DNA of 64,000 bases from Nanobdellota archaeon (GCA_021818905.1 JAKASS010000004.1:1-64000); one strand, 5' to 3'. Positions 43,814-52,252 are shown, numbered from the stretch's first letter. Translations and numbers: made by a program. Notes: generated from the letters alone by a model not told the origin.

Positions 43814-44776
43814 ATGTTCGATGTTGTTACCCTGGGTTCCGCGACTAAAGATATATTCCTATTCACAAAGAACAGCAGTTTAAAGCCAGGAATAAACAAA
43901 CATTTTCTTGAGATACCTCTTGACAAGAAAATAGAGGTGGAAAAAACTTTAGAATTTAGCGGCGGCAGCGCGACAAATGCAGCTGCGACTTTCGTAGGCT
44001 TCGGAAAAAAAGCCGCGGCGATTGCAAAGATAGGAAATGATCAAAACGGCATCTTTGTTATTAACGACCTGCAAAAATTAGGCGTTTCTTCTGAGTACAT
44101 AGTAAGGGGCGATGGAGAAACTCCTTTTTCAAATATCGTCGTATCAGGGAATGGTCACATGATATTGTTTATTTACCGTGGTGTCGAAAAAACGCTAAAA
44201 ACCGACGAATTAAAACTAGACTTCAAAACAAAGTGGTTGTATATCGGTCCGCTTGGCGGAGAAAGCTACAAGATACTACCAGACGTAATAAAATATGCAA
44301 AAGAAAACGAGATTAGGGTGGCTTTTAACCCGGGTTCGAACGAGCTTAACTTGAAGCTGAAGAAAATGGAGCCGATACTAAAAGATATTGACATAATAAG
44401 CATGAATGACGAAGAGGCGAGAAGCTTTGTAGGTTACGGAAATGACGTAAAAAATCTTATAAAACTTGGCAATTCCGTAAAAGGCACTGCTATAATCACG
44501 CGTGGAGAAAGGGGCTCTCTCGTACTCAATGAAAGGCAAATCTATGACGCCGATGCTTTCAAGGTAAAACAGATAAACTTTGTTGGGGCCGGAGATGCTT
44601 TCTTGTCCGGTTTTGTAAATGCGCTCATCGATGACAAGGACATACAAGATGCGATAACGCTTGGAAGTTATAACGCTAGCGGCGTCGTAAAACATTACGG
44701 GGCGAAAAGAGGGATAGTAAATGAATACCCAAAACAAAAATTAAAAATCGGGAGGACTGAATATGGAAAAAAATAA
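43814..44776 (+). CDS. PfkB/ribokinase-family sugar kinase
   Basis: The 320-residue kinase has the PfkB signatures FSGGSATNAAATFVGFG near residue 48 and NFVGAGDAFLSGFVNAL near 255, with the catalytic Asp in GAGD. It phosphorylates a sugar or nucleoside with ATP (or another donor). In this cluster with aldolase, ROK kinase and triosephosphate isomerase, a phosphofructokinase role is attractive but not shown. It overlaps the aldolase gene by 14 bases. Confidence 0.87.
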   Translation: MFDVVTLGSATKDIFLFTKNSSLKPGINKHFLEIPLDKKIEVEKTLEFSGGSATNAAATFVGFGKKAAAIAKIGNDQNGIFVINDLQKLGVSSEYIVRGDGETPFSNIVVSGNGHMILFIYRGVEKTLKTDELKLDFKTKWLYIGPLGGESYKILPDVIKYAKENEIRVAFNPGSNELNLKLKKMEPILKDIDIISMNDEEARSFVGYGNDVKNLIKLGNSVKGTAIITRGERGSLVLNERQIYDADAFKVKQINFVGAGDAFLSGFVNALIDDKDIQDAITLGSYNASGVVKHYGAKRGIVNEYPKQKLKIGRTEYGKK

Positions 44777-45500
44777 CTTTAAGACAGAAGGAATATACCT
44801 TGCATACGACCATGGGGTGGAACACGGACCGGTTGAGTTCAATGAAAAGAGTGTTTCTCCTAATTATATAATAGACATAGCAAAAAGGGCGGAGGTAGAC
44901 GCTCTTGTCCTTTTAAAAGGAACTGCAAGACATTACTATAAAAAAGGCATCGGGATTCCCCTGATAGTAAAACTCAATCAAAAAACTAGTTTGTACAATG
45001 GCGAGCCTTTCTCTAATCAAGTTTGCAGTGTAAAGGAAGCGATTGCTCTTGGGGCTTCCGCAGTAGGCTATACAGTTTATGCAGGGAGCAGATATGAACA
45101 TCGTATGCTGAAAGAGTTTGGCAGGATAGAAGAAGAAGCCCATAAGTACGGGCTACCGGTGATAATGTGGTCTTATCCGCGCGGAGAATCGATAAAAGAC
45201 GATCAGGCCCCAGAAGTCGTAGCATATGCAGCAAGAATTGCGCTGGAAATGGGCGCGGACGTAGTCAAATTAAAATATCCAAATGATGAGTCGAAGCTGA
45301 GATGGGTCGTGGAGAGCGCAGGCTCAACTAAGGTGTTTCTTTCTGGTGGAAAGGCTGTAGACGACGACACTTTCGAAAATATGGTTGAAAATGTAACAAA
45401 GGCCGGCTTTAGCGGCATTGCAGTCGGCAGGAATGTATGGCAGAGCAATGACCCGATCAAAAGAATAAAGAAGATACGAGAGATAATTTCCTCGGCTTAA
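44763..45500 (+). CDS. fba: Fructose-bisphosphate aldolase, archaeal class I (DhnA type)
   Basis: The 245-residue TIM-barrel has the family start GIYLAYDHGVEHGPVEF, the loop LIVKLNQKTS, and ADVVKLKYPNDESKL, whose lysine is in the position of the Schiff-base residue. It cleaves or forms fructose-1,6-bisphosphate. Related LsrF/ADH synthase enzymes share the fold, but the glycolytic neighbours favour aldolase. It overlaps the PfkB gene and is eight bases from the ROK kinase. Confidence 0.9.
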   Translation: MEKNNFKTEGIYLAYDHGVEHGPVEFNEKSVSPNYIIDIAKRAEVDALVLLKGTARHYYKKGIGIPLIVKLNQKTSLYNGEPFSNQVCSVKEAIALGASAVGYTVYAGSRYEHRMLKEFGRIEEEAHKYGLPVIMWSYPRGESIKDDQAPEVVAYAARIALEMGADVVKLKYPNDESKLRWVVESAGSTKVFLSGGKAVDDDTFENMVENVTKAGFSGIAVGRNVWQSNDPIKRIKKIREIISSA

Positions 45501-45508
45501 TATAATCT

Positions 45509-46351
45509 ATGAGCAAGAAAAAAGTCTGTATAGATGTGGGGGGCACAAAGACCATATTTGCTGTTCTTGATGAAAAACTAAACGCAGAAAACAGTGTATA
45601 TGTAGATACTCCGAATACGCTTAATGAATTCTTGGAAGTGCTAAATAAAAACCTAAAACTGTTCAAGTTAGACTCTGATACGGTAAATGTTTCTATAGCC
45701 GGCAGGGTGGACTACGGCGGGAAAGTTATTTTCTGCCCAAATCTGCCGCTGAAGAACTTCAATTTAAAAAACGCGATTAAAAAATACTTTAAAAAAGTCT
45801 ATATCGACAACGATGCTAATTGTTTTGCGCTGTACGAAATATTCAAAGGTTTCTTGAAAAACAAGAAAAATGGCATAGTCATAGTGTGGGGAACCGGAGT
45901 CGGGGGCTCATTAGTGTTAAATGGAAAAATATACCGCGGTTCTGGTCTCGCATCTGAAATGGGACATATAAAAACTATGACGGAACCAGAAACCGATACA
46001 GAAAGTTTAGTCGGGGGGCGCCGGCTTAAAGAACGTTTTGGATATTCCGGCGCGGAATTACAGGCTTTGGCGGAATCTGGCGACATATACGCAATTTCTA
46101 AATTCAAAAAGATAGGGGAGATATTTGGCCGTTATCTTGCGTCTTTAACTTACCTACTCGATCCAGAGATAGTAATTATCGGTGGCAGTTTTGTAAAGTC
46201 TTGGAAATTCCTCGAGGATTCTATTAATGGCGCAATAAAAACAGAGACTCTCAGAGGAAAGCTAGAAATAAAAACGGATAACGATAAATTCTATGTTATA
46301 AAAGGATGTTACTTCTTAGATGAATATGCGAAGCTTGATAATAAATTATAA
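45509..46351 (+). CDS. ROK-family sugar kinase (glucokinase-like)
   Basis: The 280-residue protein has the phosphate loop VCIDVGGTKTIFAVLDE, YIDNDANCFALYE with the catalytic Asp, and WGTGVGGSLVLNGKIYRGSG. GLASEMGHIK follows, but the usual zinc motif with three cysteines (C-x-C-G-x-x-G-C-x-E) is absent; the sequence there is TMTEPETDTESLVGGRRL. Such cysteine-free members occur. It probably phosphorylates glucose or another hexose. The end overlaps the isomerase gene by 32 bases. Confidence 0.88.
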   Translation: MSKKKVCIDVGGTKTIFAVLDEKLNAENSVYVDTPNTLNEFLEVLNKNLKLFKLDSDTVNVSIAGRVDYGGKVIFCPNLPLKNFNLKNAIKKYFKKVYIDNDANCFALYEIFKGFLKNKKNGIVIVWGTGVGGSLVLNGKIYRGSGLASEMGHIKTMTEPETDTESLVGGRRLKERFGYSGAELQALAESGDIYAISKFKKIGEIFGRYLASLTYLLDPEIVIIGGSFVKSWKFLEDSINGAIKTETLRGKLEIKTDNDKFYVIKGCYFLDEYAKLDNKL

Positions 46352-46979
46352 GGCGTACGCCGAAGGCATAGATAACGGCCTAGAGATAGCTGCCATCGCG
46401 AAAAAGACGTCAAAAAAGACGGGGGTCGACATAATAGTCGCGCCGCCACTGAGTTTATTGCCTAGCACTTCGCGCGTGGTAAAAAGTTTCTCTCAATCTA
46501 TGGAAGCGCTTGAACCGGGGCCATTTACGGGCCACATCACATGGTACGAAATACAGAAAAGTGGGGCGTCTGGTACGCTGATAAATCATTCAGAGAATAG
46601 AGTGAGCATCGAAGAAATAAGCAGGACGGTCAACGTATGCAGACGCGTCGGCCTACTTTCTGTCGTATGCATACAGAACATGGATGAAGCGGTGGCGATC
46701 GCCAGTTTAAATCCTGATTTTATCGCGTACGAACCACAGGAACTGATAGGCGGTAACATATCCGTTTCTACAGCCAAGCCAGAGACAGTGAGAGAGTTCT
46801 GTTCCTTCGTAAGAGCTAGGTCTAAATCTTCGCCCCTTATAGGCGCCGGGATAAAAACTTCTGTCGATGTGGCTAAAAGCGTAGAACTCGGAAGCGATGG
46901 GATACTAGTCGCATCTGGAGCGATAAAAGCCGATGACCCGGCCAAGGCCATATTTGATTTAGCGCGACCTCTGTCTTAA
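46320..46979 (+). CDS. tpiA: Triosephosphate isomerase (archaeal short type)
   Basis: The 219-residue enzyme interconverts dihydroxyacetone phosphate and glyceraldehyde 3-phosphate. Motifs: IINYKAYAEG with the substrate lysine, TLINHSENRV with the catalytic histidine, FIAYEPQELIGG with the catalytic glutamate, and LIGAGIKTSVD with the phosphate loop. Length suits the archaeal form (about 220-230). ATG 46320 or 46326 may be the start. It closes the sugar-phosphate cluster. Confidence 0.95.
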   Translation: MNMRSLIINYKAYAEGIDNGLEIAAIAKKTSKKTGVDIIVAPPLSLLPSTSRVVKSFSQSMEALEPGPFTGHITWYEIQKSGASGTLINHSENRVSIEEISRTVNVCRRVGLLSVVCIQNMDEAVAIASLNPDFIAYEPQELIGGNISVSTAKPETVREFCSFVRARSKSSPLIGAGIKTSVDVAKSVELGSDGILVASGAIKADDPAKAIFDLARPLS

Positions 46980-47260
46980 TCCAAACCGTTTGCCCGAATA
47001 AAGCTGCAGATGTTTATTTAGTACACGGAGAACTTCCTCACAATCAAATCTAAAAACCAAATTAGAAGGCCTTGGATACGCAGACATCGGTCACGATAGT
47101 CGACGCACCTATGCCGTCTAGAAGCTTGATCCAGAACAGCGCCCAATCGTTTGCGTTGCCGTCTACATTAAAGGGGTGCTTACTTTAGAGGATTTCTACA
47201 GAGCCTTATATTTAGAAAACTGTTAAAATACCGACGTTTATATAATGTTAAAGTATTTAA
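46980..47260. other. Mobile-element debris, no intact gene
   Basis: About 280 bases. On the minus strand a 3' gene fragment reads FNVDGNANDWALFWIKLLDG then IGASTIVTDVCVSKAF and a stop near 47064; it is not recognised. At 47173-47205 lies the right end of the IS seen at 38667 (GGTGCTTACTTTAG then AGGATTTCTACAGAGCC at 47189-47205). The IS body is gone. No promoter for the preceding gene. Confidence 0.6.
47173..47205. repeat. Solitary right end of the IS903-like element
   Basis: GGTGCTTACTTTAGAGGATT onward to GAGCC is identical to the outer 33 bases of the IS right end at 39600-39632. Nothing else of that IS lies beside it, so this is a relic or the edge of another cargo unit. Confidence 0.8.
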
Positions 47261-47288
47261 ACATATGTAAACTATATTTAACATATGT
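47261..47288 (+). promoter_or_regulatory. Paired ACATATGT element over the nucleotidyltransferase start
   Basis: ACATATGT occurs at 47261-47268 and again at 47281-47288, centres 20 bases apart. The second contains the ATG (47285). The palindromes lie between a TATA-like TTTATATAAT (about 47238-47247) and the gene. The same arrangement occurs before the paralogous gene at 57607-57635, so it is probably an operator for the gene's own helix-turn-helix protein. Confidence 0.6.
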
Positions 47289-47809
47289 TAGATATAATTA
47301 ACGACTTAGCCCCATTTTTTGAAGACAATTATGCGCGTATAAACATAAGGCGCTACTCGCGACTCATGAAAATATCTCCGCCCACTGCGTCAAAATTATT
47401 GAAAGGATACGAGGGGGCAGGTTTACTCGAGAGTTCGAAATATGAACGATATATCTTTTTTAACGCAAAGCGCGATAATAAAAATTTTATTGATCTTTCC
47501 AGGATATACTGGCGCAATAAACTCGAGGATTTAAGTTCATTTTTGATGGGCCGATCTATAATAGAGCCTGCAATAGTGCTTTTTGGCTCCCTCTCTAAAG
47601 CGGAGGTCAAAATCGATTCGGATATAGATTTAGCGGTCATAGGCCTGAATAATGGGTCGGAGTCATTAAAAAATGCAGATCTTATGATATTTGAGAAGAA
47701 ACTTGGTAGAAAAATAGAAATATTCGGGTTTAAATCGCTTGCGGACGCAAGTAAGCTTCCAATCTGGAAGGCGATACTAAATGGATATATGTTAAGAGGT
47801 TTAATGTAA
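47285..47809 (+). CDS. HTH-nucleotidyltransferase (MNT) of a HEPN/MNT pair
   Basis: The 174-residue protein has a winged-helix-like N-terminus (RRYSRLMKISPPTASKLLKG) and a minimal nucleotidyltransferase core, VLFGSLSKAEVKIDSDIDLA, with the G-S and D-x-D metal residues (DSDIDLAVIG). In HEPN/MNT toxin-antitoxin systems the MNT protein modifies and silences the HEPN ribonuclease. The HEPN gene follows by four bases. Autoregulation via the paired ACATATGT element is likely. Confidence 0.85.
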   Translation: MLDIINDLAPFFEDNYARINIRRYSRLMKISPPTASKLLKGYEGAGLLESSKYERYIFFNAKRDNKNFIDLSRIYWRNKLEDLSSFLMGRSIIEPAIVLFGSLSKAEVKIDSDIDLAVIGLNNGSESLKNADLMIFEKKLGRKIEIFGFKSLADASKLPIWKAILNGYMLRGLM

Positions 47810-47813
47810 AAAT

Positions 47814-48221
47814 ATGGATTGGAAGGAATGCTTTGATTCGGGCATGGTGAAAGAAGTAAAGCCAGACAAAGAGATGATAAATGCCCTCTTGTATTCAGCA
47901 GATAATAGGATGAAATCGGTCGATATGTTAGAGACAGACAATGTGACCGCAAATTCAAAACTTTCGTTAGCTTACGACGCGCTTAGGGAAGTGATAGAGG
48001 CGCTAGCGATCAAGCATGGATACAAGATATACAATCACGAATGTTATACATGTTTTCTTAGAGAAATATTAAAATATGATCCTGAAGCAGAGGAATTTGA
48101 TACTTTAAGGAGAACTAGAAATAAAGTAAACTATTACGGAAAAGAACTTTCTGTCGATGAATCAAATCTTTTAATCAAGAAGATCAAAGCACTTAAGCTG
48201 TTTATCACTAAGAATTTATGA
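47814..48221 (+). CDS. HEPN-domain protein (toxin partner of MNT)
   Basis: The 135-residue helical protein has the HEPN layout: helix with KLSLAYDALREVIEALAIK, then the late motif TLRRTRNKVNYYGKEL. Many HEPN ribonucleases have R-x4-6-H there; this copy has R-N-K-V-N-Y-Y-G, the typical RN...YYG form of small HEPN proteins, with N in place of H. Whether it is an active RNase is unclear. It follows the MNT gene by four bases, a recognised toxin-antitoxin pair. Confidence 0.8.
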   Translation: MDWKECFDSGMVKEVKPDKEMINALLYSADNRMKSVDMLETDNVTANSKLSLAYDALREVIEALAIKHGYKIYNHECYTCFLREILKYDPEAEEFDTLRRTRNKVNYYGKELSVDESNLLIKKIKALKLFITKNL

Positions 48222-48310
48222 ATCCCGATAAAAAGTCCTAGTCCGCTCTCGATACATGATGACTGCTATGTCAATCGCGGTCTTTTAATGAGAGATCCTT
48301 AAATCGTCTA

Positions 48311-48403
48311 TATAAGAAATAAACAAAAAAGAGGTGCTTATGAAAGAGAAAAGAGGGCCTTACTATAAAAGGTTTGTGTCTGCGGTCTTGGGGGGGGGGG
48401 GGG
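48311..48403 (+). pseudogene. Transposase 5' remnant of the IS903-like IS, ending in a run of 14 G
   Basis: ATAAGAAATAAACAAAAAAG and the following GAGGTGCTTATG match the start of the IS gene at 39540-39592. The frame reads MKEKRGPYYKRFVSAVLG, like MKKRRESYYKRFASIVLG of the intact transposase. At 48390-48403 the sequence becomes 14 consecutive G and homology stops. The rest of the transposase and the IS end are gone. The remnant abuts the 3' end of the DUF929-like gene. Confidence 0.8.
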
Positions 48404-48440
48404 AAGAAATAAATGGTCTACTGAAAGATCGAGGACGCGG

Positions 48441-49589
48441 TCATATCTGGGCTATTATATTTTTGGCCTGCGTCTTTACTGCAGTCGTATTACAAATACT
48501 TTCTGTAAGCCCGGTATAAGAGCATAACATAGCATCGATGAACGATACGCCGTCATTGAAAACCTGACCTACCGAAGAGTTTGTTTTTAGTTCATTGTAA
48601 ACTTGGGTTATGTTAAATCCATTGAATATGTCAGGAGTTAGCATGGAAGAAACCGATATAAAACTTCCGCCTATATCCAGAAATGGCATGAAATTGCCTA
48701 ATATAGAATTTAACTCTGAGCCGGAGTTCTGGTCATATTCGAACAATTCACGATACGCTACCGAATTTGCGAGAGTGCTTGCATTGTAAGATTCTAAATT
48801 GAAGAAGCGACTTGAGAATGCCATGTCACTTAGATTGTAGGCTGGCTGCGGGCCAAAGACGACGGCAGCGGATGCTGCTGTTTCCTTAGAAATTGAGACT
48901 ATGGAAGACTTGAACGTCCCGAAATTTGAAAGGGCGTTTTCGAGTATCAGGCTTTGCATTGCGCTAAACGGCGAGTCACTGTATACGAATATTATGTCTG
49001 TTTTATTTCCAGAAGTTATGTTAGTGTTGTTGAACTGCATCAAAACTATCATCGGATTTATTACCCTTGATAGTGTAGAGCCGGGAGCTAGGTCGTAAAC
49101 TCTTGATAAATTGTATACGTCAAATGCTGTTATAGTCCTGTTTTGAATGATGTTAAAGTAAGTCACATTACGAGTCAATGCTGCGACAAACGGGGTATTC
49201 AAAACGTAGTTATTCCCCACAGAATTGAAGATATTCGTGTACAACAGGCTGCTCAAAAGAGCGCTCGAAGTAGCAGTAGTCGCTGGGAGAACTGCGGATG
49301 GCAAGGTTGTTATATCATTATTCTCTATGAACGCATTTCCTAATACGGAGCCGTAGTCCAAAGATGCTGTCGTACTCGAATATCCATTTTCTTCTAAAAG
49401 AGAATAAAGCCGGCTCGGAACGCCATTTGAACAATAAACACAATTTGGATTGTACACCGAAACATATGACGTGTTCAAATCCGGAGTACTACTTTGAAAA
49501 ATGTTTGAAGAAAAAACTAAATAAAGGGCGATTACTAGCGCCGCCGCTATTACAATAATTACGGACAGAAGCTTAATTCTTTGCATCAT
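48441..49589 (-). CDS. Extracytoplasmic thioredoxin-like protein (DUF929-like)
   Basis: The 382-residue protein has an N-terminal signal anchor (LLSVIIVIAAALVIALYLVF), then a redox-like site YNPNCVYCSNG (C-x-x-C), and a long Ser/Asn-rich region. The C-terminal pattern (PFLDIGGSFISVSSMLTP, ending GLTESICNTTAV) resembles archaeal DUF929 proteins. It probably faces outside the membrane and may act on disulfides. The stop adjoins IS debris at 48440, so the last residues could be altered. It overlaps surE by 17 bases. Confidence 0.7.
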   Translation of the reverse strand: MMQRIKLLSVIIVIAAALVIALYLVFSSNIFQSSTPDLNTSYVSVYNPNCVYCSNGVPSRLYSLLEENGYSSTTASLDYGSVLGNAFIENNDITTLPSAVLPATTATSSALLSSLLYTNIFNSVGNNYVLNTPFVAALTRNVTYFNIIQNRTITAFDVYNLSRVYDLAPGSTLSRVINPMIVLMQFNNTNITSGNKTDIIFVYSDSPFSAMQSLILENALSNFGTFKSSIVSISKETAASAAVVFGPQPAYNLSDMAFSSRFFNLESYNASTLANSVAYRELFEYDQNSGSELNSILGNFMPFLDIGGSFISVSSMLTPDIFNGFNITQVYNELKTNSSVGQVFNDGVSFIDAMLCSYTGLTESICNTTAVKTQAKNIIAQI

Positions 49590-50367
49590 AGAACATAGAT
49601 CTTATGTTTGTTATTTTTTCCGAGTCATGGACTGAAAGGACTATCGGGGTAATAGTTATGCTTCCATCCAAAAGCGCACGGACGTCGCCGTCTTTTTCCA
49701 AATCCTTTTTTAGAGTACTGTAAAGCCAATAATATTCTTTGCCGTGCGGGTCTTTGTTCTCCTTGACTATATCCTCAAATACTTTTCTGTCCGTCTTTAC
49801 TACCTTTATAGGCGTGTTAGGCTTGACGTTCACTGGAAAGTTTACATTGAGCATCTCTATCTCCGAAGGGAAACCGTGTTCCTTTATCTTAGTTAGTATC
49901 GAAACTAGTCGGGAGTGCAGGCTCTCCATCGCTTCTTTCGCTTCGGCCCCGGATTCGTCTACATAGTGCAGGAAACATTTTGAAAAAGCGACACTGGGTA
50001 TGTTGGATATTGATGAGAATATCGCCGCCGATACTGTACCAGAGGAATAAACCGCCATAAGACCTGCGTTCATGCCGGTATTGATTCCTGAAAGGACCAT
50101 AGTTATCTTATCCTTGAAAAGATGGTTCAACGCCATAAAAACGCAATCTGCCGGGGTGCCTGACACCGATATGCACGGCATGTCTTCGTATTCTAGCTTC
50201 TCGACTCTAAGTGGCTTGTGAAAAGTAAAACTCATGCCGCTTGAACTTTGTAGTTTATCCGGGGCAACAACTACGACATCACTACCAAATACCTTTTTTG
50301 CGGCGCGGTATAAAACATTTATCCCTGCGCTCTTATATCCGTCGTCATTCGTTACTAAAATTGTCAT
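49573..50367 (-). CDS. surE: 5'/3'-nucleotidase SurE
   Basis: The 264-residue phosphatase begins ILVTNDDGYKSAGINVL with the catalytic N-D-D metal motif, followed by CISVSGTPADCVFMALN and MVLSGINTGMNAGLMAVYSS, quoted in part (GINTGMNAGLMAVYSSGT). It hydrolyses nucleoside monophosphates. The length is normal. It is on the minus strand ahead of the DUF929-like gene, which begins inside it. Confidence 0.95.
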   Translation of the reverse strand: MTILVTNDDGYKSAGINVLYRAAKKVFGSDVVVVAPDKLQSSSGMSFTFHKPLRVEKLEYEDMPCISVSGTPADCVFMALNHLFKDKITMVLSGINTGMNAGLMAVYSSGTVSAAIFSSISNIPSVAFSKCFLHYVDESGAEAKEAMESLHSRLVSILTKIKEHGFPSEIEMLNVNFPVNVKPNTPIKVVKTDRKVFEDIVKENKDPHGKEYYWLYSTLKKDLEKDGDVRALLDGSITITPIVLSVHDSEKITNIRSMFYDAKN

Positions 50368-50462
50368 ATCTCTTTATTGCCGAATCTTCTAATTTATGAA
50401 GTTTCTTTATATAAATAGGCAGGTAGTCACTGAATCCTTCCGAGCAGAAATATTGAAGTTAT

Positions 50463-50759
50463 CTAGCCAAAAAGACTGCTTAAACCCGCTGCTGCTTCTT
50501 CGGCCTTAGGCTCTTCCTTCTTCTCTTCTTTCTTGCTTTCATGCTGCGCTGGCGCCTGTGCCGCTGGTGCGGCTACTGCAGAAACTTGTGCTTCGCTTAT
50601 TACTTTGTCAATGTCGACTCCTTTGAGCGCTGAAACGACTGCCCGTATCTGGCCTTCGTCTGGCTGGCTCCCAGTGGCCGAGATTACGCTCTTAATTGAA
50701 TCTTCATTTATCTCCTTTCCTAAGCTGTGCAATAACATCGCTGCGTATACATACTCCAT
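50463..50759 (-). CDS. rpl12: Ribosomal protein P1 (archaeal L12)
   Basis: The 98-residue stalk protein has the archaeal start [20 protein letters not shown], the hinge of alanine/proline, then [14 protein letters not shown] and the conserved end AGLSSLFG. It recruits translation factors to the ribosome. It is in the usual archaeal L1-L10-L12 order and follows L10 by six bases. Confidence 0.96.
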   Translation of the reverse strand: MEYVYAAMLLHSLGKEINEDSIKSVISATGSQPDEGQIRAVVSALKGVDIDKVISEAQVSAVAAPAAQAPAQHESKKEEKKEEPKAEEAAAGLSSLFG

Positions 50760-50765
50760 ATTGAT

Positions 50766-51611
50766 TCATTTGCCTCCTGTGACTTTGGTCAATGCGCCGG
50801 CCTGTGCCGATGCCTTAGCCAATATGTCTTTGATAGTCGATTTTGAGACTATATTTCTATCTACAGATAAAAATCTTACTCCTATATAAATCTTTTTAAT
50901 CATGCTTTTTATCGAATATTTGTTTAGTATCCCTGCCCCGATCGACAAAGCGAGCGACCTTGAGAATGCCGTGCTGACTTCGTTTATGTATTCCGCGGGC
51001 ATCTTGTACAAGACTGATTTTCCAAAGATTATCTTGTCATTAAACGCGTAATCTATCGAAAGCATCAATTCCTTCGGCTTTATTTCCATGCTTGAAAGTA
51101 TGGCGGCTATCTTGTCGCCGACTTGTACGCCTCTTTTTACTACGGTAGTATCGGCTATGATTGATATCTTGCCGCCTTCGTTCTTTGTCTTTACGCCTAT
51201 GGAGGAGAATTGGGAAAGCATTGGTCCGGGCGGGAATGGCGTAGGGCCTGCGGGCAAAACGATGTCTTCAGGTGCCGCTTCGCCTGCTTTTAGCTTTGCG
51301 TAAGCCTTGTTTTGCACCGCCACTCTGGCCATCTCGAACGGGTCCAAATCTGACAACAGTAACACGGGCATCTTTATTTCTTTCGATTTTTCTGCCAGCG
51401 CCGGATTTATCTTTTTAAGAGCATTGTAGATGACTATCTTGTTCGTGTAGACGAAGTCCGCTTTTCCTCTAAAGGCCTTCCTCACCTGTTCGAAATTATC
51501 CGAAGGGAACCCGGAAATTTCGACTACTGCCAGCGTCTTATATTTTGCGAGCGATTTACTCAGTTTTTCCGACTCCGCGGATTTTTTTACGGCCCCTTTT
51601 GATCTGTTCAT
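50766..51611 (-). CDS. rpl10: Ribosomal protein P0 (archaeal L10)
   Basis: The 281-residue protein has the P0 core: LAKYKTLAVVEISGFPSDNF, GKADFVYTNKIVIYNALKK, and PAGPTPFPPGPMLSQFSSIG. The C-terminal part (residues 215-281) has L12-binding helices but ends at ALTKVTGGK. The acidic tail ending in a G-L-F motif, found on most archaeal P0 proteins and shared with P1, is missing. It overlaps L1 by four bases. Confidence 0.94.
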   Translation of the reverse strand: MNRSKGAVKKSAESEKLSKSLAKYKTLAVVEISGFPSDNFEQVRKAFRGKADFVYTNKIVIYNALKKINPALAEKSKEIKMPVLLLSDLDPFEMARVAVQNKAYAKLKAGEAAPEDIVLPAGPTPFPPGPMLSQFSSIGVKTKNEGGKISIIADTTVVKRGVQVGDKIAAILSSMEIKPKELMLSIDYAFNDKIIFGKSVLYKMPAEYINEVSTAFSRSLALSIGAGILNKYSIKSMIKKIYIGVRFLSVDRNIVSKSTIKDILAKASAQAGALTKVTGGK

Positions 51612-52252
51612 ACGGCCACCGGCTTACCCATCGTCGGCTTTAGGTAAACATGTTTTATAGATGCTTCTCCGTTGACGAAGCCCGCCCTGACCGAAGAGTA
51701 GATGGCAGTCACATTTCCGACTATCTTTGAATCTTCCATCTTTTCATCGCCTACCTTTACAAGTATCGCATTGTTCTTCTTTGTCGTTATTTTAGTGGCG
51801 AACTGTAGTTTTTCTACGGCCGCTTTAAGATTAGAGGCCGGTGTTATTACCGTTCCTGTCTTCGGATTTGGCATCTTGCTAAGAGCGGAAAGCTGCTTGC
51901 CGAACTTTGCGGCTACGGGAGCCATTATAGTCGCCTCCGCGAAGAAATAATCATATTCCTTGGAGAGCTTTCTCGTCGATTTCTTATCAAATTTGGCGAA
52001 ATCGTCCTTCAATACTAATCTAGAGAAGACGCCTTGCGATTGTGTGGACATGTCTTTATCGACGAATGCGCAGGTCTTTACGTCCCTTACTTTGTTCGGC
52101 AGGTAGACCACCGTGTCTATAGCCTCTTCTGACTTTGCTCTTCTGGGTTTTGTTATTATCACTAAGTCGATAGACTGATTGAATTTCTTCTTTGACTTCT
52201 CTGCTTCCTTCTTCACCGCCTTTATCGCATTCTCTAAATTTTGAGCGTCCAT
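51608..52252 (-). CDS. rpl1: Ribosomal protein L1
   Basis: The 214-residue protein has SIDLVIITKPRRAKSEEAID, the ATIMAPVAAKFGKQLSAL region and MPNPKTGTVITPASNL, the RNA-contacting signature of uL1. It binds the L1 stalk of 23S rRNA and often its own mRNA. It leads the L1-L10-L12 operon. L11 is not present upstream; a HAD gene is there instead. Confidence 0.96.
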   Translation of the reverse strand: MDAQNLENAIKAVKKEAEKSKKKFNQSIDLVIITKPRRAKSEEAIDTVVYLPNKVRDVKTCAFVDKDMSTQSQGVFSRLVLKDDFAKFDKKSTRKLSKEYDYFFAEATIMAPVAAKFGKQLSALSKMPNPKTGTVITPASNLKAAVEKLQFATKITTKKNNAILVKVGDEKMEDSKIVGNVTAIYSSVRAGFVNGEASIKHVYLKPTMGKPVAV

